A stretch of 64,000 nt of DNA from Peronospora farinosa (taxonomy: Eukaryota > Oomycota > Peronosporomycetes > Peronosporales > Peronosporaceae), in contig CANTFK010000639.1 in NCBI GenBank assembly GCA_947646735.1, forward strand, positions 174,317 to 238,316, given 5' to 3'. Position 1 is the stretch's first letter, and the number at the start of each line of letters is the position of its first letter. Position numbers and translations under genes: made by a program. The notes beneath the pieces were generated by a model. That model was not told the origin of the DNA. It ran no database searches and saw nothing but the letters and a program-made list of their open reading frames with translations. Positions 34,362 to 45,791 of the stretch are shown here, one piece after another.

Positions 34362-35203
34362 ATGGAGAATCAAAATCATCTCTCTGAGGCACAACGACTC
34401 GCCTTAGATAAACTATCTGCGTTTGTCGGGCCCGATCAAATCGAGGCCCTTTTGGCCCAAGGTCCCGAGGTTCTAAATGCTCGTCTTGAGGCCTTTATGC
34501 GTTATGAAGCAACGCTCCTCGGGCAGGTCCATGACCAGGCAGCGTCGGCTGCGCCTACACAGTACATTCCGGTACCTGTGCCCGATGCAGAGCTAAAGGC
34601 TCGCCCACTTGTTTTAAATGTGAAGACCTTCGAGGGAAAGGAGGGAGAGAATCTTTTCCTCTGGATCCGAGAAGCTTGATATGGCAGTGGATGCCGCCTT
34701 GCTTGTATCAGATAAGCAACGAGTTGGGCTTGACCATTTCGAAGCTCGGTGTAAGAGCTAGAGAATGGGTTTTAACGAGCGCTGTCTCTGTAAATGTCGC
34801 ATTTCCCACATGGGAAATGCTTAAAAAGCAATTAACTTGCGTGTTTGCACCGCCTAATCAGGCTTATCGTGTGCGCTCACGCTTCTAATCTACCCGACAG
34901 GGTAAGAAAGATTTGTCAGACTATGTCCAAGAGTTGAGAACTCTCATTGCTGCTATGCAGCAGGACCCACTGGCAGAGGAAGTCCGAGTAACCAATTTTA
35001 TGGAAGGACTTCGCACTGGGGTCGCCAGGACGGAAGTTTTCCGTGTCCAGCCTACAACTTTTGAGGAGGCAGTAAGCATAGCGTTTAACGCTGAAAATTT
35101 TAAATCTGCTCGATATGGTCTGCCCTGGTATCAATCAAATACCTCTAATAGGGCGGAACCCATGTTTCAACCTGCTGAACAGCAAGGTGTGTGTTATATG
35201 TAG
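34362..35203 (+). pseudogene. gag of the young Ty3 element (frameshift and stop)
   Basis: Starts [15 protein letters not shown]. One extra A near 34672 (GAGAAGCTT against GAGAGCTT in the older copy) shifts the frame. After the shift, the capsid-like part ([15 protein letters not shown]) meets an in-frame TAA at 34886-34888 before STRQGKKDLSDYVQELRTLI. The same TAA is present in the older copy at the matching place. A degraded zinc-knuckle-like CVICRHLRLSC is at about 35187-35230. Confidence 0.75.
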
Positions 35204-35317
35204 GCATCTCCGCCTTAGCTGTCCGTTGCGAAAGCAACGTTCAAATCGGCAAAGCCGAAACCCTGCTCCTAGCCAAAAGGCGAGCACCGCAGGGGAAAAC
35301 GTCAACTCCCAGTAGGC

Positions 35318-36301
35318 GTGGGGCGCCCTACTGGGAAAGAACTAAGTTCTGTTGAATCTTTAGGAAGTAAAGGTAAACAGGGCTTAGCCCCAGGTGGTTC
35401 TGTGGATGCTCCCATAGAACAAAATTACAAGCCAGGCTTGTTGGTTGTGTCGGCAACCGTTAAAAGCTTTGAGAATCCATGGTCAATTTTAATTGACTCA
35501 GGGGTGTCAGGTAATTATGTCCGACGTCGTTCCCTTGAGGGGAGTCAGCTGTATGCTGAGGCGCTAGCAGCGCAAGAGGGTGACAGTATAACCGTACGTC
35601 TCGCGACCGGTGCACGTGTCACCGTTCCTAAGGTTCCGTTGAACTTAGGTGTGAAATTCTTTGACTTCAATAGCGTTGAACGCTGTCTTGTCCTAGATTT
35701 GGACTCGAGATATGATCTCATTCTCGGTATGGCCTGGCTGGAACGCCATGAGCCGTGGATCGATTGGAGATCCAAAACTTTAGGCGCAACGCGCAATGTT
35801 CCTAGCGAAGCTTTGGAGAGTCATGAACCCACCTTCGCTAGAAAACAAAAGTGCTATTGGCGCGAGCCATTAACTGATTCAGTTAGTGTGCTGGACATTG
35901 GAGTGTCTGAGTTGATAAACCCCGATGCCAACAATAATAGTGTCGAGCAGAGCTCAATGACACTTAGTGGAACGGCACGTACTCCGTTGAGTGATACTCA
36001 AAGTAATATTGAGACACTAGATGTCGGTAATGACATCGGCTCTCGTATAGAGCAAGTGAAAGTCGATGACCTCGATAGTGATATTGGCTGTAAATGCAAT
36101 TTACTGGATGTCGGTAATGACATCGGCTCTCGTATAGAGAAAGTGAAGGTCGATGACCTTGTTAGTGATATTGGCTGTAAATGCGATTCACTGGATGTCG
36201 GTAATGACATCGGCTCTCGTATAGAGCAAGTGAAGGTCGATGACCTTGTTATGGTACTAGTGACCCACTGGGTGTCGGTAATGACATCGGCCCTCGCATA
36301 G
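35318..36301 (+). CDS. Ty3 protease with repetitive linker
   Basis: 327-codon frame. The retropepsin-like core has [11 protein letters not shown] as active-site motif and [17 protein letters not shown] as the second conserved region. From about residue 225 the linker repeats a ~27-residue unit ([19 protein letters not shown]) three times, with a fourth in a shifted frame. The DSG motif followed by V (DSGVS) differs from the usual DSGAS/DTGAT, so activity is uncertain. Confidence 0.7.
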   Translation: MGRPTGKELSSVESLGSKGKQGLAPGGSVDAPIEQNYKPGLLVVSATVKSFENPWSILIDSGVSGNYVRRRSLEGSQLYAEALAAQEGDSITVRLATGARVTVPKVPLNLGVKFFDFNSVERCLVLDLDSRYDLILGMAWLERHEPWIDWRSKTLGATRNVPSEALESHEPTFARKQKCYWREPLTDSVSVLDIGVSELINPDANNNSVEQSSMTLSGTARTPLSDTQSNIETLDVGNDIGSRIEQVKVDDLDSDIGCKCNLLDVGNDIGSRIEKVKVDDLVSDIGCKCDSLDVGNDIGSRIEQVKVDDLVMVLVTHWVSVMTSALA

Positions 36302-36310
36302 GGCAAGTAA
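36000..36310 (+). repeat. Tandem repeat in the protease-RT linker
   Basis: A unit of about 80 bp containing GATGTCGGTAATGACATCGG is repeated three to four times. The older copy (42930-43230, minus) has the same repeat with its own variants, so the repeat predates both insertions. Confidence 0.75.
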
Positions 36311-36357
36311 ACGACAAGGGGTCTGTTGACCTTGAGGATGATAATATCCCAAGTACT

Positions 36358-37821
36358 TTGAAGAGTACGGTCTCGTCAATGAGACGGCAGCGTCGCCAGA
36401 TGGCGGCTGCGAGACGCAAAGCGTCTGTTTTATCGCATAGTAATGTCAATGACCAGTTGTACACCCTGGTCAACGGAGTGACAGGTGATGTAGATGGTGA
36501 GGTTGACCTTGAGGCCCTCCCATCATTAAATGCTCTCTTAGAGCTAGACGAAATGTCTGTGGATGAATTTCATCAGGCCTTGAAGGCAGGTGCTCTATCC
36601 GATATGGTGGTCATTCGACCTAACCTCGAGCTGAACTCATCCTCGCTTGTCGATGAGACAGTCCTTGAAGATACAAAAGCGGCACTAAGTGCACGTAGTG
36701 GGGCATCTATTCTGAAAAACCCTTCAGATCCCTACTATCCTTTGGTAAAGGAATTCCAGGACGTGGTGTGTCACGATCCACCGTCGGTTCTACCACCTGA
36801 TAGGGGCGTACGTCATGAAATTGACTTGGTTCCCGGAACCAAATACTGTGTAACACGGGAGTGGCCTTTACCCAAAGAACAGTGTGACGTCATTGACGAG
36901 TTCTTTCGTACAAAGCACGCGGCGGGCATGGTGCGTGAGAGTAAATCTCCGCACTCGACACCCACTTTCTGTGTTAAGAAACCGAATGGTAAATGGCGTA
37001 TCGTTCATGCTTATAATAAGCTCAATGCGGCCACTATACCTGCAAAGACACCGATACCTAGAAAGGATGTTCTTCAGAACAATATGGCTGGATGTACCAT
37101 GTACAGTGCGCTCGACTTAGTCGATGGTTATTACCAATTGCTCATGCGAGCTAGTGATATTCCGCTTACTGCTGTTAGTACTCCGAGCGGTATGCTCTGG
37201 GAGTGGTTAGTGATGCCCCAGGGGCTATCTAATGCTCCGGCTACGTTTAACCGTTTGGTGACGCAATTGTTTCGACCCCATCGAAGTTATGCACATACGT
37301 ATTTTGATGACATTGTTGTCCATAGTCGAGCTGAACATGGGCGGTCAGATATTGAGAACCATATTGTTCATTTACGAGCAGTGCTCGAATGCATGCGCAC
37401 TAATAAATTATATGCTAATGCATCTAAGTGCATCTTCGGGGCCGAAGAGATTCCCTTTCTAGGGTGCTTCATTGGGAAGCGGGGCCTACGAGCGGATCCC
37501 GCCAAAGTCAAAGCCATAGTCGATTGGCCTGTTCCACAGTCTCAAAAGGACTTGCGTAAATGGCTTGGCCTTGCCAATTACTTACACAAGTATAGCGAGA
37601 ATTACGCTGATATGGCTCGGCCGTTATTCAATCTCCTTAAAAAGGATGTGGAATGGTGTTGGCATGCCGAACACGAAGATGCTTTTCAAGCGGTGAAGGC
37701 GAGCCTTCTACATGCTCCTATTTTGGCTTTGCCAGACCGTTTAGCGTCGTCTGTGACGCATCGGATTTTGCCATTGGCAGTGCTCTGTTACAATCAGATG
37801 ACGAAGGCCGTGAGCGTGTAA
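36358..37821 (+). CDS. Ty3 reverse transcriptase (frame ends by shift before RNase H)
   Basis: 487 codons. The RT core is complete: [50 protein letters not shown], the catalytic [11 protein letters not shown], and [13 protein letters not shown]. The thumb/connection part ([12 protein letters not shown]) follows. At about 37740 the frame is out of register with the downstream RNase H ([11 protein letters not shown]), so after about codon 460 the reading is not meaningful. The same shift is found in the older copy. Confidence 0.85.
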   Translation: MKSTVSSMRRQRRQMAAARRKASVLSHSNVNDQLYTLVNGVTGDVDGEVDLEALPSLNALLELDEMSVDEFHQALKAGALSDMVVIRPNLELNSSSLVDETVLEDTKAALSARSGASILKNPSDPYYPLVKEFQDVVCHDPPSVLPPDRGVRHEIDLVPGTKYCVTREWPLPKEQCDVIDEFFRTKHAAGMVRESKSPHSTPTFCVKKPNGKWRIVHAYNKLNAATIPAKTPIPRKDVLQNNMAGCTMYSALDLVDGYYQLLMRASDIPLTAVSTPSGMLWEWLVMPQGLSNAPATFNRLVTQLFRPHRSYAHTYFDDIVVHSRAEHGRSDIENHIVHLRAVLECMRTNKLYANASKCIFGAEEIPFLGCFIGKRGLRADPAKVKAIVDWPVPQSQKDLRKWLGLANYLHKYSENYADMARPLFNLLKKDVEWCWHAEHEDAFQAVKASLLHAPILALPDRLASSVTHRILPLAVLCYNQMTKAVSV

Positions 37822-39779
37822 TCGCTTTTGAATCTCGCCAGCTAAAAGCTGCAGAAAAGAACTATCCAGTTCATGACAAAGAGCTACTTGCGATGAAGTA
37901 TGCCCTGGTCAAATTCAGAGTTCATCTGCTGGGCTCAAAGCCTTTTGTGATCTATACCGATCATGCGTCGTTACGCACTGCGACTCAGTCGCCGCATCTC
38001 TCGCAGAGAATGGCCAGATGGCTGTCATTCTTTGCCGAATATAATTTCGAGGTGAAATATAAGCCTGGCAAGGAAAATGCTTTGGCTGATGCGTTGTCAC
38101 GCAGACCTGACTATGAGCTTGCTCATGTGACGACGTTGTCGTCTTCTATCACCGATCTCATTCGTACGGCGTATGCTAAAGATGATCACTGTATAGCGTT
38201 GCTACATGCTCTTGGCAGTGAGGAGTTTAAAGACTCGGACATTAAATTGTCGGCACGATTACGTGCGAGCCTCCATCGATATTCTATCGATGAGGGGCTG
38301 TTGTGCTATCGTACAGATGTAGCGGATCCTCCGCGTATTGTAGTTCCTCATGACGAGGACCTGAAGTATCGTATCCTCTATGAGGTACATGACACCGCCA
38401 TCGGTGGTCATTTGGGTCGCGAAAAGACCTATGGGGCAGTATGCCAAAGTTATTGGTGGCCCAAATTATACAAATGGGTGAGTACATATGTGCGCACGTG
38501 TGAAACGTGTCAACGGGTGAAACCCTCGCCCCATTCGGCAGCGCCGCTGGCTAGCTTGCCTATTCCCACTGGGTGCTGGGAGTCCATTAGTATGGAATTT
38601 GTATTTGGCCTACCGAAAGATTCGCATGGCAATACAGGTATTGTGGTCTTTGTTGACCGTTTGAGCAAGATGGCTCACTTAGCGGCTGTGCCAGATTCGA
38701 TCGATGGTATGGGTACAGCGGAGCTGTTTATCGATCGGGTGTTTCGCCAACATGGCTTGCCAGTGGCAATTGTTTCTGATCGTGATCCGCGTTTTACGAG
38801 TAAATTTTGGAAGTCCGTCTTCCAGGTGCTGGGCACCCGTTTGGACATGTCCACAGCGGATCATCCGCAGACCGATGGTCAAACTGAACGCGTAAATCGC
38901 GTTGTTGAAGATATCCTACGCAGCGTTTGTGCTGAAACGCCTAAGCGTTGGAGCGCTATGCTCCCTGTAGTTGAGTTTGCTCTCAATAACTCCGTGCACG
39001 CCTCTACCGGCTACACTCCGTTCTATGTGAATGGTCTTACACACCCACGCGTTCCGTTAACGCTACCACCGAGTGGTTCAGGGCTTGGTGGGGGAGAGGT
39101 TGCCGATCGGCTTGCTGATGTCAGCACTAATACTGTTAAGAAACAGGTAAATGCGTTTCTCGCAACGCGACTAAATGTCTTACGACATGTGCAAGACGCA
39201 ATGGCTGATAGCCAAGATAAACAAAAGGAATATTCAGATGCGAAAGGCAGAAGTTGTATTGATGATTATGAGGTCGGAGACCAAGTATTATTAAATGCTA
39301 AAAATCTACCTACTAATGTAGTATCCGCTGTCTTTAAGACGAAGTTGCGCCCGCGCTTTATTGGACCCTTTAAGGTCATTGCCAAGAAAGGCACAGCGTA
39401 TACGCTTAACTTGCCGCGCAAATTGCGTACACATCCTGTGTTCTATGTCGCCATGTTGAAACCTTATCGGGATCCGTCCCAAATAGACGCTAAGGCGCTC
39501 GCGCCGAGCCCATTGGCATTGTCGCGGGACGAAGCATCTGCGCCAACATGTCAAGCTGACCCTGCATTCGGGTCCGACTCTCTTCTAGGGACGCAAGCCG
39601 GGAGTTCATCGTCTGCCTCTCCTCACGAAGGGACCGCACCTCCTGAACAAGCTCGTCATGAGCTTGTACCGATACACCGGCCTCCTCCTCCTTTGCTCGA
39701 TGGGCAGGGGAACCTGCAGTTCCATGTGGAGCATCTACTGCAGAAGCGTCGCCGCCATGGCCAAACCAGTATCTGGTGA
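37740..39779 (+). CDS. Ty3 RNase H and integrase
   Basis: Frame open 37653-39779; homology starts at about 37740. RNase [39 protein letters not shown]. Integrase: an HHCC finger ([13 protein letters not shown], then CETCQ), then the catalytic region with [10 protein letters not shown] and [12 protein letters not shown]. The residue expected as the first catalytic Asp (usually SMDF) reads SMEF here. A GPF-type module ([11 protein letters not shown]) leads to [11 protein letters not shown], where a shift cuts off the chromodomain. Confidence 0.85.
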   Translation, partial: FSVVCDASDFAIGSALLQSDDEGRERVIAFESRQLKAAEKNYPVHDKELLAMKYALVKFRVHLLGSKPFVIYTDHASLRTATQSPHLSQRMARWLSFFAEYNFEVKYKPGKENALADALSRRPDYELAHVTTLSSSITDLIRTAYAKDDHCIALLHALGSEEFKDSDIKLSARLRASLHRYSIDEGLLCYRTDVADPPRIVVPHDEDLKYRILYEVHDTAIGGHLGREKTYGAVCQSYWWPKLYKWVSTYVRTCETCQRVKPSPHSAAPLASLPIPTGCWESISMEFVFGLPKDSHGNTGIVVFVDRLSKMAHLAAVPDSIDGMGTAELFIDRVFRQHGLPVAIVSDRDPRFTSKFWKSVFQVLGTRLDMSTADHPQTDGQTERVNRVVEDILRSVCAETPKRWSAMLPVVEFALNNSVHASTGYTPFYVNGLTHPRVPLTLPPSGSGLGGGEVADRLADVSTNTVKKQVNAFLATRLNVLRHVQDAMADSQDKQKEYSDAKGRSCIDDYEVGDQVLLNAKNLPTNVVSAVFKTKLRPRFIGPFKVIAKKGTAYTLNLPRKLRTHPVFYVAMLKPYRDPSQIDAKALAPSPLALSRDEASAPTCQADPAFGSDSLLGTQAGSSSSASPHEGTAPPEQARHELVPIHRPPPPLLDGQGNLQFHVEHLLQKRRRHGQTSIW

Positions 39780-39885
39780 AGTGGCGGGGTTATCCCGAAT
39801 CGTAGAATTCATGGGAGTTTGAGACTCCCCTTCGGCAGGACTGCCCATACGCCGTGAACGTTTTTGAGCGTCGTGCGCAGGGTCT
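39720..39885 (+). pseudogene. Chromodomain of the young Ty3 element, frameshifted
   Basis: In the frame next to the integrase end one reads [12 protein letters not shown], a stop, then NSWEFETPLRQDCPYAV. This is a chromodomain core, so the element belongs to the chromovirus branch. A 1-base shift and a TAG make it non-translatable as a fusion. Confidence 0.7.
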
Positions 39886-40789
39886 GCCTGTTGGCGCTGA
39901 CGCTTCTCACCAGTAATGGTGAGGGTAGGCGGGTTAGCGGCCTCGGGCTGTCGTGAACTCGCGGCTACAGGGGTAGCCGAAACATTAGGCTGCTGGGTAG
40001 CAGGCGCATAATGCGTTCGTTGGGATTTCAACTTCCCCGGGCCTTCAATTTAGCGTAATCATAACGCATCTTCCGCTCAAGTCGAACATCCGCCACATCG
40101 GCACTTGGCAGTAGGGCCCACATGTTGCTTAAACGTCGCGCATAATGCGCCCAGCGGCTGAAAGCCGTGTCTTCTTCGTCCTCGGTTTCCCCCGCGAACA
40201 GAAGGATGGGAACACCCTTTATGGGAAGAACTGGCGCACCGCGCACTTGCCTGTTAAGGCGTGCCAAGTATTGGCTTTGTGTAGTGATGTGGGGTTCCAG
40301 GTATCGTTGTCGAAGTGCCGTGCGCGTGGCAACATCCTTAGGTGAAATAGCCTCAGGCCCAATGGTCCAACCAGAAAGGGAATGCCCATATGCTTCCTTT
40401 AGGCGTTCTTCCACCGTAGGTGGCTTGAACCTGTACTGTCGGTGGTCCTGCAGTCTCGTCATATTCTTCGTCCGGCGCTTGGCGCCTTCCGCTTGGTCGA
40501 TGGACCGCTGTTGCTGCTCGTCGAGTGGGTTGGTAACTGTTACCGTTGATGATACGTCAGGCGGGTCACGTAACGCTGTTAGCGCATCTGCTGCACCACG
40601 TTCAGGGAACGGATTCGGTGCATGACGAGTGTCATCTTCACCCGTGAGGGTGGCTAAAGGGGACCCATCGGGTCCCACAAAGACGGTTTCACTTTCGTAA
40701 TCAACCGCTTCGTCAAGGTCGTCTTCAATGAGGTCCCGAAGAGTCTGTGACTCACTATCGGGAGGCGTCATGTTATGTGCCGTGAACAA
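39735..40789 (-). CDS. Antisense ORF between pol and 3' LTR of the Ty3 element
   Basis: Two overlapping minus-strand frames, 40028-40789 (253 codons, from ATG) and 39735-40031 (99 codons), separated by a single shift. Together they cover about 350 codons, against the element's own strand. The product would be acidic and disordered at first (DLIEDDLDEAVDYESE), then contain a conserved-looking stretch (RPKT-type basic linker, YRFKPPTVEERLKEAYG, RYLEPHITTQSQYLARLNRQ, FSRWAHYARRLSNMWALLP), and end with a basic KRQRQQADPAHDAQKRSRR segment that could serve as a nuclear signal. Family not recognised. Antisense ORFs at this place are known in some plant Ty3 elements (for example Grande). The 3' end overlaps the chromodomain. 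Confidence 0.55.
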
Positions 40790-40882
40790 ACCGTGAGGTT
40801 TTAAACGTTCGCTAAAGCACTACCTCTACGAGGAAAGATGTCGAGTGACATTCTATGGGAACTTCAGTCTGGTGGGGGCGGG

Positions 40883-41520
40883 TGTAACGGGGTTACACGA
40901 CAGTTGTAGCGTTTTTCCGAGAGTTTACGCTTAAACTCTCCTTTCTATTGCATATAATGCATTACTATACTTCTCTTTAGAGAGGTATTAAGTATGAGCG
41001 TTATAATACGGTATTCGGTAATACCGTATCTTATCGAGTGGGATTCGATAAATCATTAACGCTGTATTAAGTACATCATACACAGATGTTTAGACGATAC
41101 GTCGTCCAATAGCAAAGTCTGCATATAATAATTACTATTATAGAAATTAATCTAGTGTAGTGTACTTAGAGTAGGACTATTCATAAAATCTTAAAGCATA
41201 AATAAAACCAGTTCTCCTTTTGAGTTTAAGATCGCAATTCGTTCTGACTTGCTCTCTTGTGCACTTCATGCGTTGGTTCTCTGAACCCCTAAGCTTCTAG
41301 CTTGTTCTGAACTCTGTGCGTTGGTTCTCTGAACCTTAAGTTTATTGCTTGCTGACTAAAAGTCTCTCCTACTTCCTTAGAAGAGGGCGGCTATAAAGTC
41401 GTTTAATTATTTCCTTAGAACTAAGTGGCTTTTAGCCTTAACTCTATTTAGTTCTCCAGAACTAAGAGGCTTCCAGCCGAAAGTCTTCCTCTGGCTAAAG
41501 AGCTGTGCAGCTCCGCTACA
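40883..41520 (+). repeat. 3' LTR of the young Ty3 element
   Basis: 638 bp, preceded by a clean polypurine tract at 40871-40882. About a dozen substitutions relative to the 5' LTR. Confidence 0.9.
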
Positions 41521-41525
41521 ACGCT

Positions 41526-42460
41526 AAACGGTCGGCAGGTTCTGGCAACGCCAAAATAGGATCATGAAGAAGGCTGGCCTTCACCGCTTGAAAAGCGTCC
41601 TTGTGTTCGGCATGCCAATACCATTCTACATCCTTTACAGAAAGATTAGATAATAGCTGGGTCATACCAGCGTAGTTCTCTCTGTATATATGCAAGCAAT
41701 TATCAAGGCCAATCCACTAATTTATGTCCTTTTGAGACGGCCAATCTACTACGGCCTTCACCTTGACGGGACCACGTGTAGGCCTCGCTTTCCAATAAAG
41801 CACCCAAGAAAGGATTTTTTTTCTTAGCACCGAAGATGCATTTAGATGCATTATCATACAGCTTATTAGTGCTCATGCACTCGATTACCGAGCTTAAATG
41901 AACAATATAGTTCTCAATATCCGATCGACCATGTTTGGCACGACTATGGACAAAAATGTCATCAAAGTACGTCTGCGCATACCCCCGGTGGGATTGGAAC
42001 AATTACTTCTCTAAACGTTTAAGCGTAGCAGGCGCGTTTGATAACCCCTGGGGCATAACCAGCCATTCCCAAATCATGTACTAACCGCTGTGAGCGAAAT
42101 ATTGCTAGCTTGCATGAGCAATTGGTACTAACTTTCGACTAAGTTGAGCGCACTGTACATGGTACATCCAGCCATATTGTTCTGAAGAACATTCTTTTAG
42201 GAATCGGTATCTGTGCAGGTATAGTGGGTGCATTGAGCTTATTATAAGCATGAACGATACGCCACTTACGATTGGGTTTCTTAACACAGAAGGTTTGTGT
42301 CGAGCGCGTAGATTTTCTCTCGCGCACCATACCCGCCGCGAGCTATGCACGAAAGAACTCTTCAATGATGTCACACTGTTCTGTGGGTAAAGACCACTGC
42401 CGTGTTACGCAGTATTTAGTTCCAGGAACCAAGTCAATCTACCCCTATCAGTAGGTAGAA
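41526..42460 (-). pseudogene. Reverse transcriptase of the older Ty3 copy
   Basis: Fragments in several frames: [50 protein letters not shown]. It is interrupted at 41526 by the young element, exactly at the RT/RNase H border. Confidence 0.75.
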
Positions 42461-43355
42461 TAGACGGTGAATCATGGCAATACCACATCTTGAAATTATT
42501 TATGAAATGAGTAGTAGGAATCCAAAAAGTTCTTAAAGATAGGTGATCAACTACGTACACTGATCGCCACCTTCATATGTTCGTAAAATGTCTTATCCAC
42601 AAGTGATGATGAGTTCAACTAGAGGTCAAATCGAATGACTACCATATCGGATAGATAATTAGCCTTCAAATCTTGGTGAAATTCATCCACAGACATTTCG
42701 TCTATCTCCAAGAGAGCATGGGAGGGGCTCAAGGTCAACTTCACAATCTACATTACCTGTCACACCGTTGACCAGGGTGTACAGATGTTAACTGACACCA
42801 CCACGTGATAAACAGAAGCCTTGCGCGTCGCAGCCAACATCTGGAGACGCTGACGTCTCATTGACGAGACCGACCCATTTGAAGTGCTCGGGAAATCATT
42901 CCAAAGGTCGTTGGTCTCCTCGACCTCAACCTGATTTATACGAAATCCGATGTCATTACCGACATCCAGTGAGTCATTTACACATGTGACATCACTAAAA
43001 AGGTCTTCGACCTTAACTTGCTCTATACGAGAGCGGATGTTATTACTTACATCTAGTGAGTCACTATCGCAGGTGACATCACTAACAAGGTCGTCGACCT
43101 TAACTTTCTCTATACGAGAACCGATGTCATTACCGAAATTCAGTAAATCACTAACAAGGTCTTCGACCTTAACTTGCTCTTTACAAGAGCCGATGTCATT
43201 ACCGACATCCAATGACTCAATTTCAATATGAGTATCACTTAACGGAGTACGTGGCGTTCCACTAAGTGTCACTGAGCTATTCTCGACACCATTCCTGTTA
43301 ACGTTGGAGTTTATCAACTCAGACAATCCAATGTCCAGCACACTAACTGACTCAG

Positions 43356-43883
43356 TTAATGGTTCGCGCCGATAGAGATTCTGTTGCTAGCTTCGCTAGG
43401 GACATTGCGCATGGTGCCTAAGATATTAGATCTCCAATCGATCCACGGCTCATGGCGTTCCGACCAAACCATACCGAGAATGAGGTCATATCTCGAGTCC
43501 AAATCTAGGACAAGACAGCGTTCAATGCTATTGAAGTCTAAGAACTTCACACCTAAGTTCAACGGAACTTTAGGAACGGTGACACGTACACCGGTCGCGA
43601 GACGTACGGTTATACTGTCACCCTCTTGCGCTTCTAGCGCCTCAGCATACAGCTGACTCCCCTCAAGGGAGCGACGTCGGACATAATTCCCTGACACCCC
43701 TGAGTCAATTAAAATTGACCATGGATTCTCAAAGCTTTTAACGGTTGCCGACACAACCAACAAGCCTGGCTTGTAATTTTGTTCTATGGGAGCATCCACA
43801 GAACCACCTGGGGCTAAGCCCTGTTTACCTTTACCTCCTAAAGATTCAACAGAACTTAGTTCTTTCCCAGTAGGGCGCCCCAC
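43356..43883 (-). pseudogene. Protease of the older Ty3 copy
   Basis: 175-codon frame closely matching the young protease ([16 protein letters not shown]). The linker with the DVGNDIG repeat follows at 42760-43341 in a shifted frame. Confidence 0.75.
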
Positions 43884-44362
43884 GCCTACTGGGAGTTGAC
43901 GTTTTCCCCTGCGGTGCTCGCCTTTTGGCCAGGAGAAGGGTTACGGCTTTGCCGATTTGAACGTTGCTTTCGCAACAGACAGCTAGGGAGGAGATGCCTA
44001 GTGCTTCCGCACATAACACTCTACGGATGTTACCTTACTGCTCAGCAGCTTGATGCTCATCTTCTTCAGCATGGCTGAGGTTCATGGGTTCCGCCCTGTT
44101 AGAGACATTTGAATTATTCCATGGCACACCATAGCGAGCAGATCCGAGATTAAATTCAGCGTTAAACGCTATGCTCACTGCCTCTTCGAAATTCGAGGGC
44201 TGGACACGAAATCTCTTTCATCCTAGCGACCCCAGTACGAATTTCTTCCATATAATTGGTTACTCGGACTTCTTCTGCCAGAGGGTCCTGCTGCATAGCA
44301 CCAATGAGAGTTCTCAACTCTTGGACATAGTCCGACAAATCTTTCTTACCCTGTCGGGTAGA

Positions 44363-44892
44363 TTAGAAGCGTGAGCGCACAAGATAAGCCTGATTAGGCG
44401 GTGCAAACACGCAAGTTAATTGCTTTTTAAGCATTTTCCACGTGGGAAATGCGACATTTACAGAGACAGCGCTCGTTAAAACCCATTCTCTAGCTCTTAC
44501 ACCGAGCTTAGAAATGGTCAGCCCAACTCTTTGCTTCTCTGACACGAGCAAGGCGGCATCGATTGCCATATCAAGCTCTCGGATCCAGAGGAAAAGATTT
44601 TCTCCCTCCTTCTCCTTATAGGTTTTAACGTTTACTACGAGTGGACGAGCCTTTGACTCTGCATCGAGCACAGGAACCGGGATGTATTGCGTTGGCGCAG
44701 CTGATGCTGCCTGGTGGTGGACCTGCCCGAGTAGCGTTGCCTCATGACGCATGGAGGCCTTAAGGCGAGCATTGAGGAGCTCCAGGCCCTGGGCCAAAAG
44801 AGCCTAAATTTGATCGGCTTAACAAACGCATAAAATTTATCTAGCGCGATTCGTTGCGCCTTAGAGAGGTGATTTTGACTTTTTATATTCAC
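44363..44892 (-). pseudogene. gag of the older Ty3 copy
   Basis: Shifted frames give MNIKSQNHLSKAQRIALDK, then [19 protein letters not shown] and [15 protein letters not shown]. It ends at the same TAA (after VRSRF) as the young copy. It lacks the extra A of the young copy, so it shows the original frame at 44575. Confidence 0.75.
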
Positions 44893-44945
44893 AGAGTGTC
44901 AGTCTTAGAGAATCAGGTGTAGGATTGACTACAAGTGCTATTAAG

Positions 44946-45582
44946 TGTAGCGGAGTTACACAGCTCGAAAGTCAGAGGAAGCCTTTTTAGGCTGAAAGCT
45001 TCCTAGTTCTATAGAACTAATCGTAGCTGACGGCTTAAGCCACTTAGTTCTACGGAATTAATTAAACGACTAAGAAGCCACCTTGTTCTAAGGAACTAAG
45101 AGGGACTTCTAGTCTACAAGCAATAGCTCAATGTTCAAAGAACCAACGCTCAGAGTGCAAGAGCTTAAGCTATGCCTACGGTTAAAGGAACTAACGCACA
45201 AAATGCACAAGAGAACAAGTCTTAGATAGACTTAGGATCTTTAACTCAAAATGAATACTAACCTTATTGATGCATTAAGACCTAATGAATAATCCTACAT
45301 TAGGTACCCTACACTAGATTAATTACTATTATTGTAATTATAGTATGCCATCGTCTGTATCTGGATAAGGAATCATCAAATCATCAGTGCTTAGTACTAC
45401 TGTATCAGTTATGGAACCGATATCGATAGTATAAGGTACTACTGATACCTTTTAGTATCACTCATACACAATACCCCTTTTAAAAAAGGATCGGTACTAA
45501 GAATACATTATATGCAATATAGAAGCTTCAACTGTGATGTACTTTCGGTATGATGTTCCAATCGTCGTGTAACCCCGTAACA
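44946..45582 (-). repeat. 5' LTR of the older Ty3 copy
   Basis: 637 bp on the minus strand, starting TGTTACGGGGTTACACGACG and ending AACTCCGCTACA. It is clearly more diverged from the young LTRs than they are from each other. Confidence 0.8.
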
Positions 45583-45639
45583 GCTTATTTCCAAAATACT
45601 AAGTACGATAGAACTCAACAGAATTGAACAGAATTTTTA

Positions 45640-45791
45640 ATTACTAAGCTTTAGCTTGTTTGACTAAAGAGTCTCATCGTAGTTCCTTAGAACGGTTCGA
45701 CTCTTTGAGTCGTTGTCTTTAGTTCAATAGAACTAAGTGGGTGTTAGCCGTAAGTCTTCCTTCTCCTAAAGAGCTGTGTAGTTCTGCTACA
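45640..45791 (+). repeat. Truncated LTR fragment of the same Ty3 family
   Basis: Matches the last ~150 bp of the LTR (TTCCTTAGAAC, TAGAACTAAGTGG, GAGCTGTGTAGTTCTGCTACA). A further LTR-end-like word (GAGCTGTAGCAGCTCTGCTACA) is at 46084-46105. The rest of 45583-46406 shows nothing recognisable. Confidence 0.6.

Larger units (their letters stand above)
33663..41520 (+). mobile_element. Near-complete Ty3/gypsy chromovirus-type LTR retrotransposon
   Basis: 7858 bp, bounded by two 638-bp LTRs that start TGTAACGGGGTTACACGAC and end GCTCCGCTACA. The flanks carry a perfect 5-bp target duplication ACGCT (33658-33662 and 41521-41525). A putative PBS TGGTAGCACTTGTAGTC follows LTR 1 after 2 bases, and the polypurine tract GGTGGGGGCGGG abuts LTR 2. 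Domain order gag, protease, RT, RNase H, integrase, chromodomain is Ty3/gypsy. The LTRs differ at about a dozen sites by eye (near 2%). Coding frames are broken at several points, so this copy is not autonomous. It is inserted in an older copy of its own family in opposite orientation. Confidence 0.9.
41526..45582 (-). mobile_element. Older inverted copy of the same Ty3 family (left part of a split element)
   Basis: Minus-strand order from high to low coordinates: LTR (44946-45582), gag (about 44363-44892), protease (43356-43883), repetitive linker (42760-43341), RT (41526-42374). It continues past the young insertion at 33662-33240. Frames are broken by many stops and shifts. The part after RNase H (integrase, chromodomain, antisense ORF, 3' LTR) is missing. 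Confidence 0.85.
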
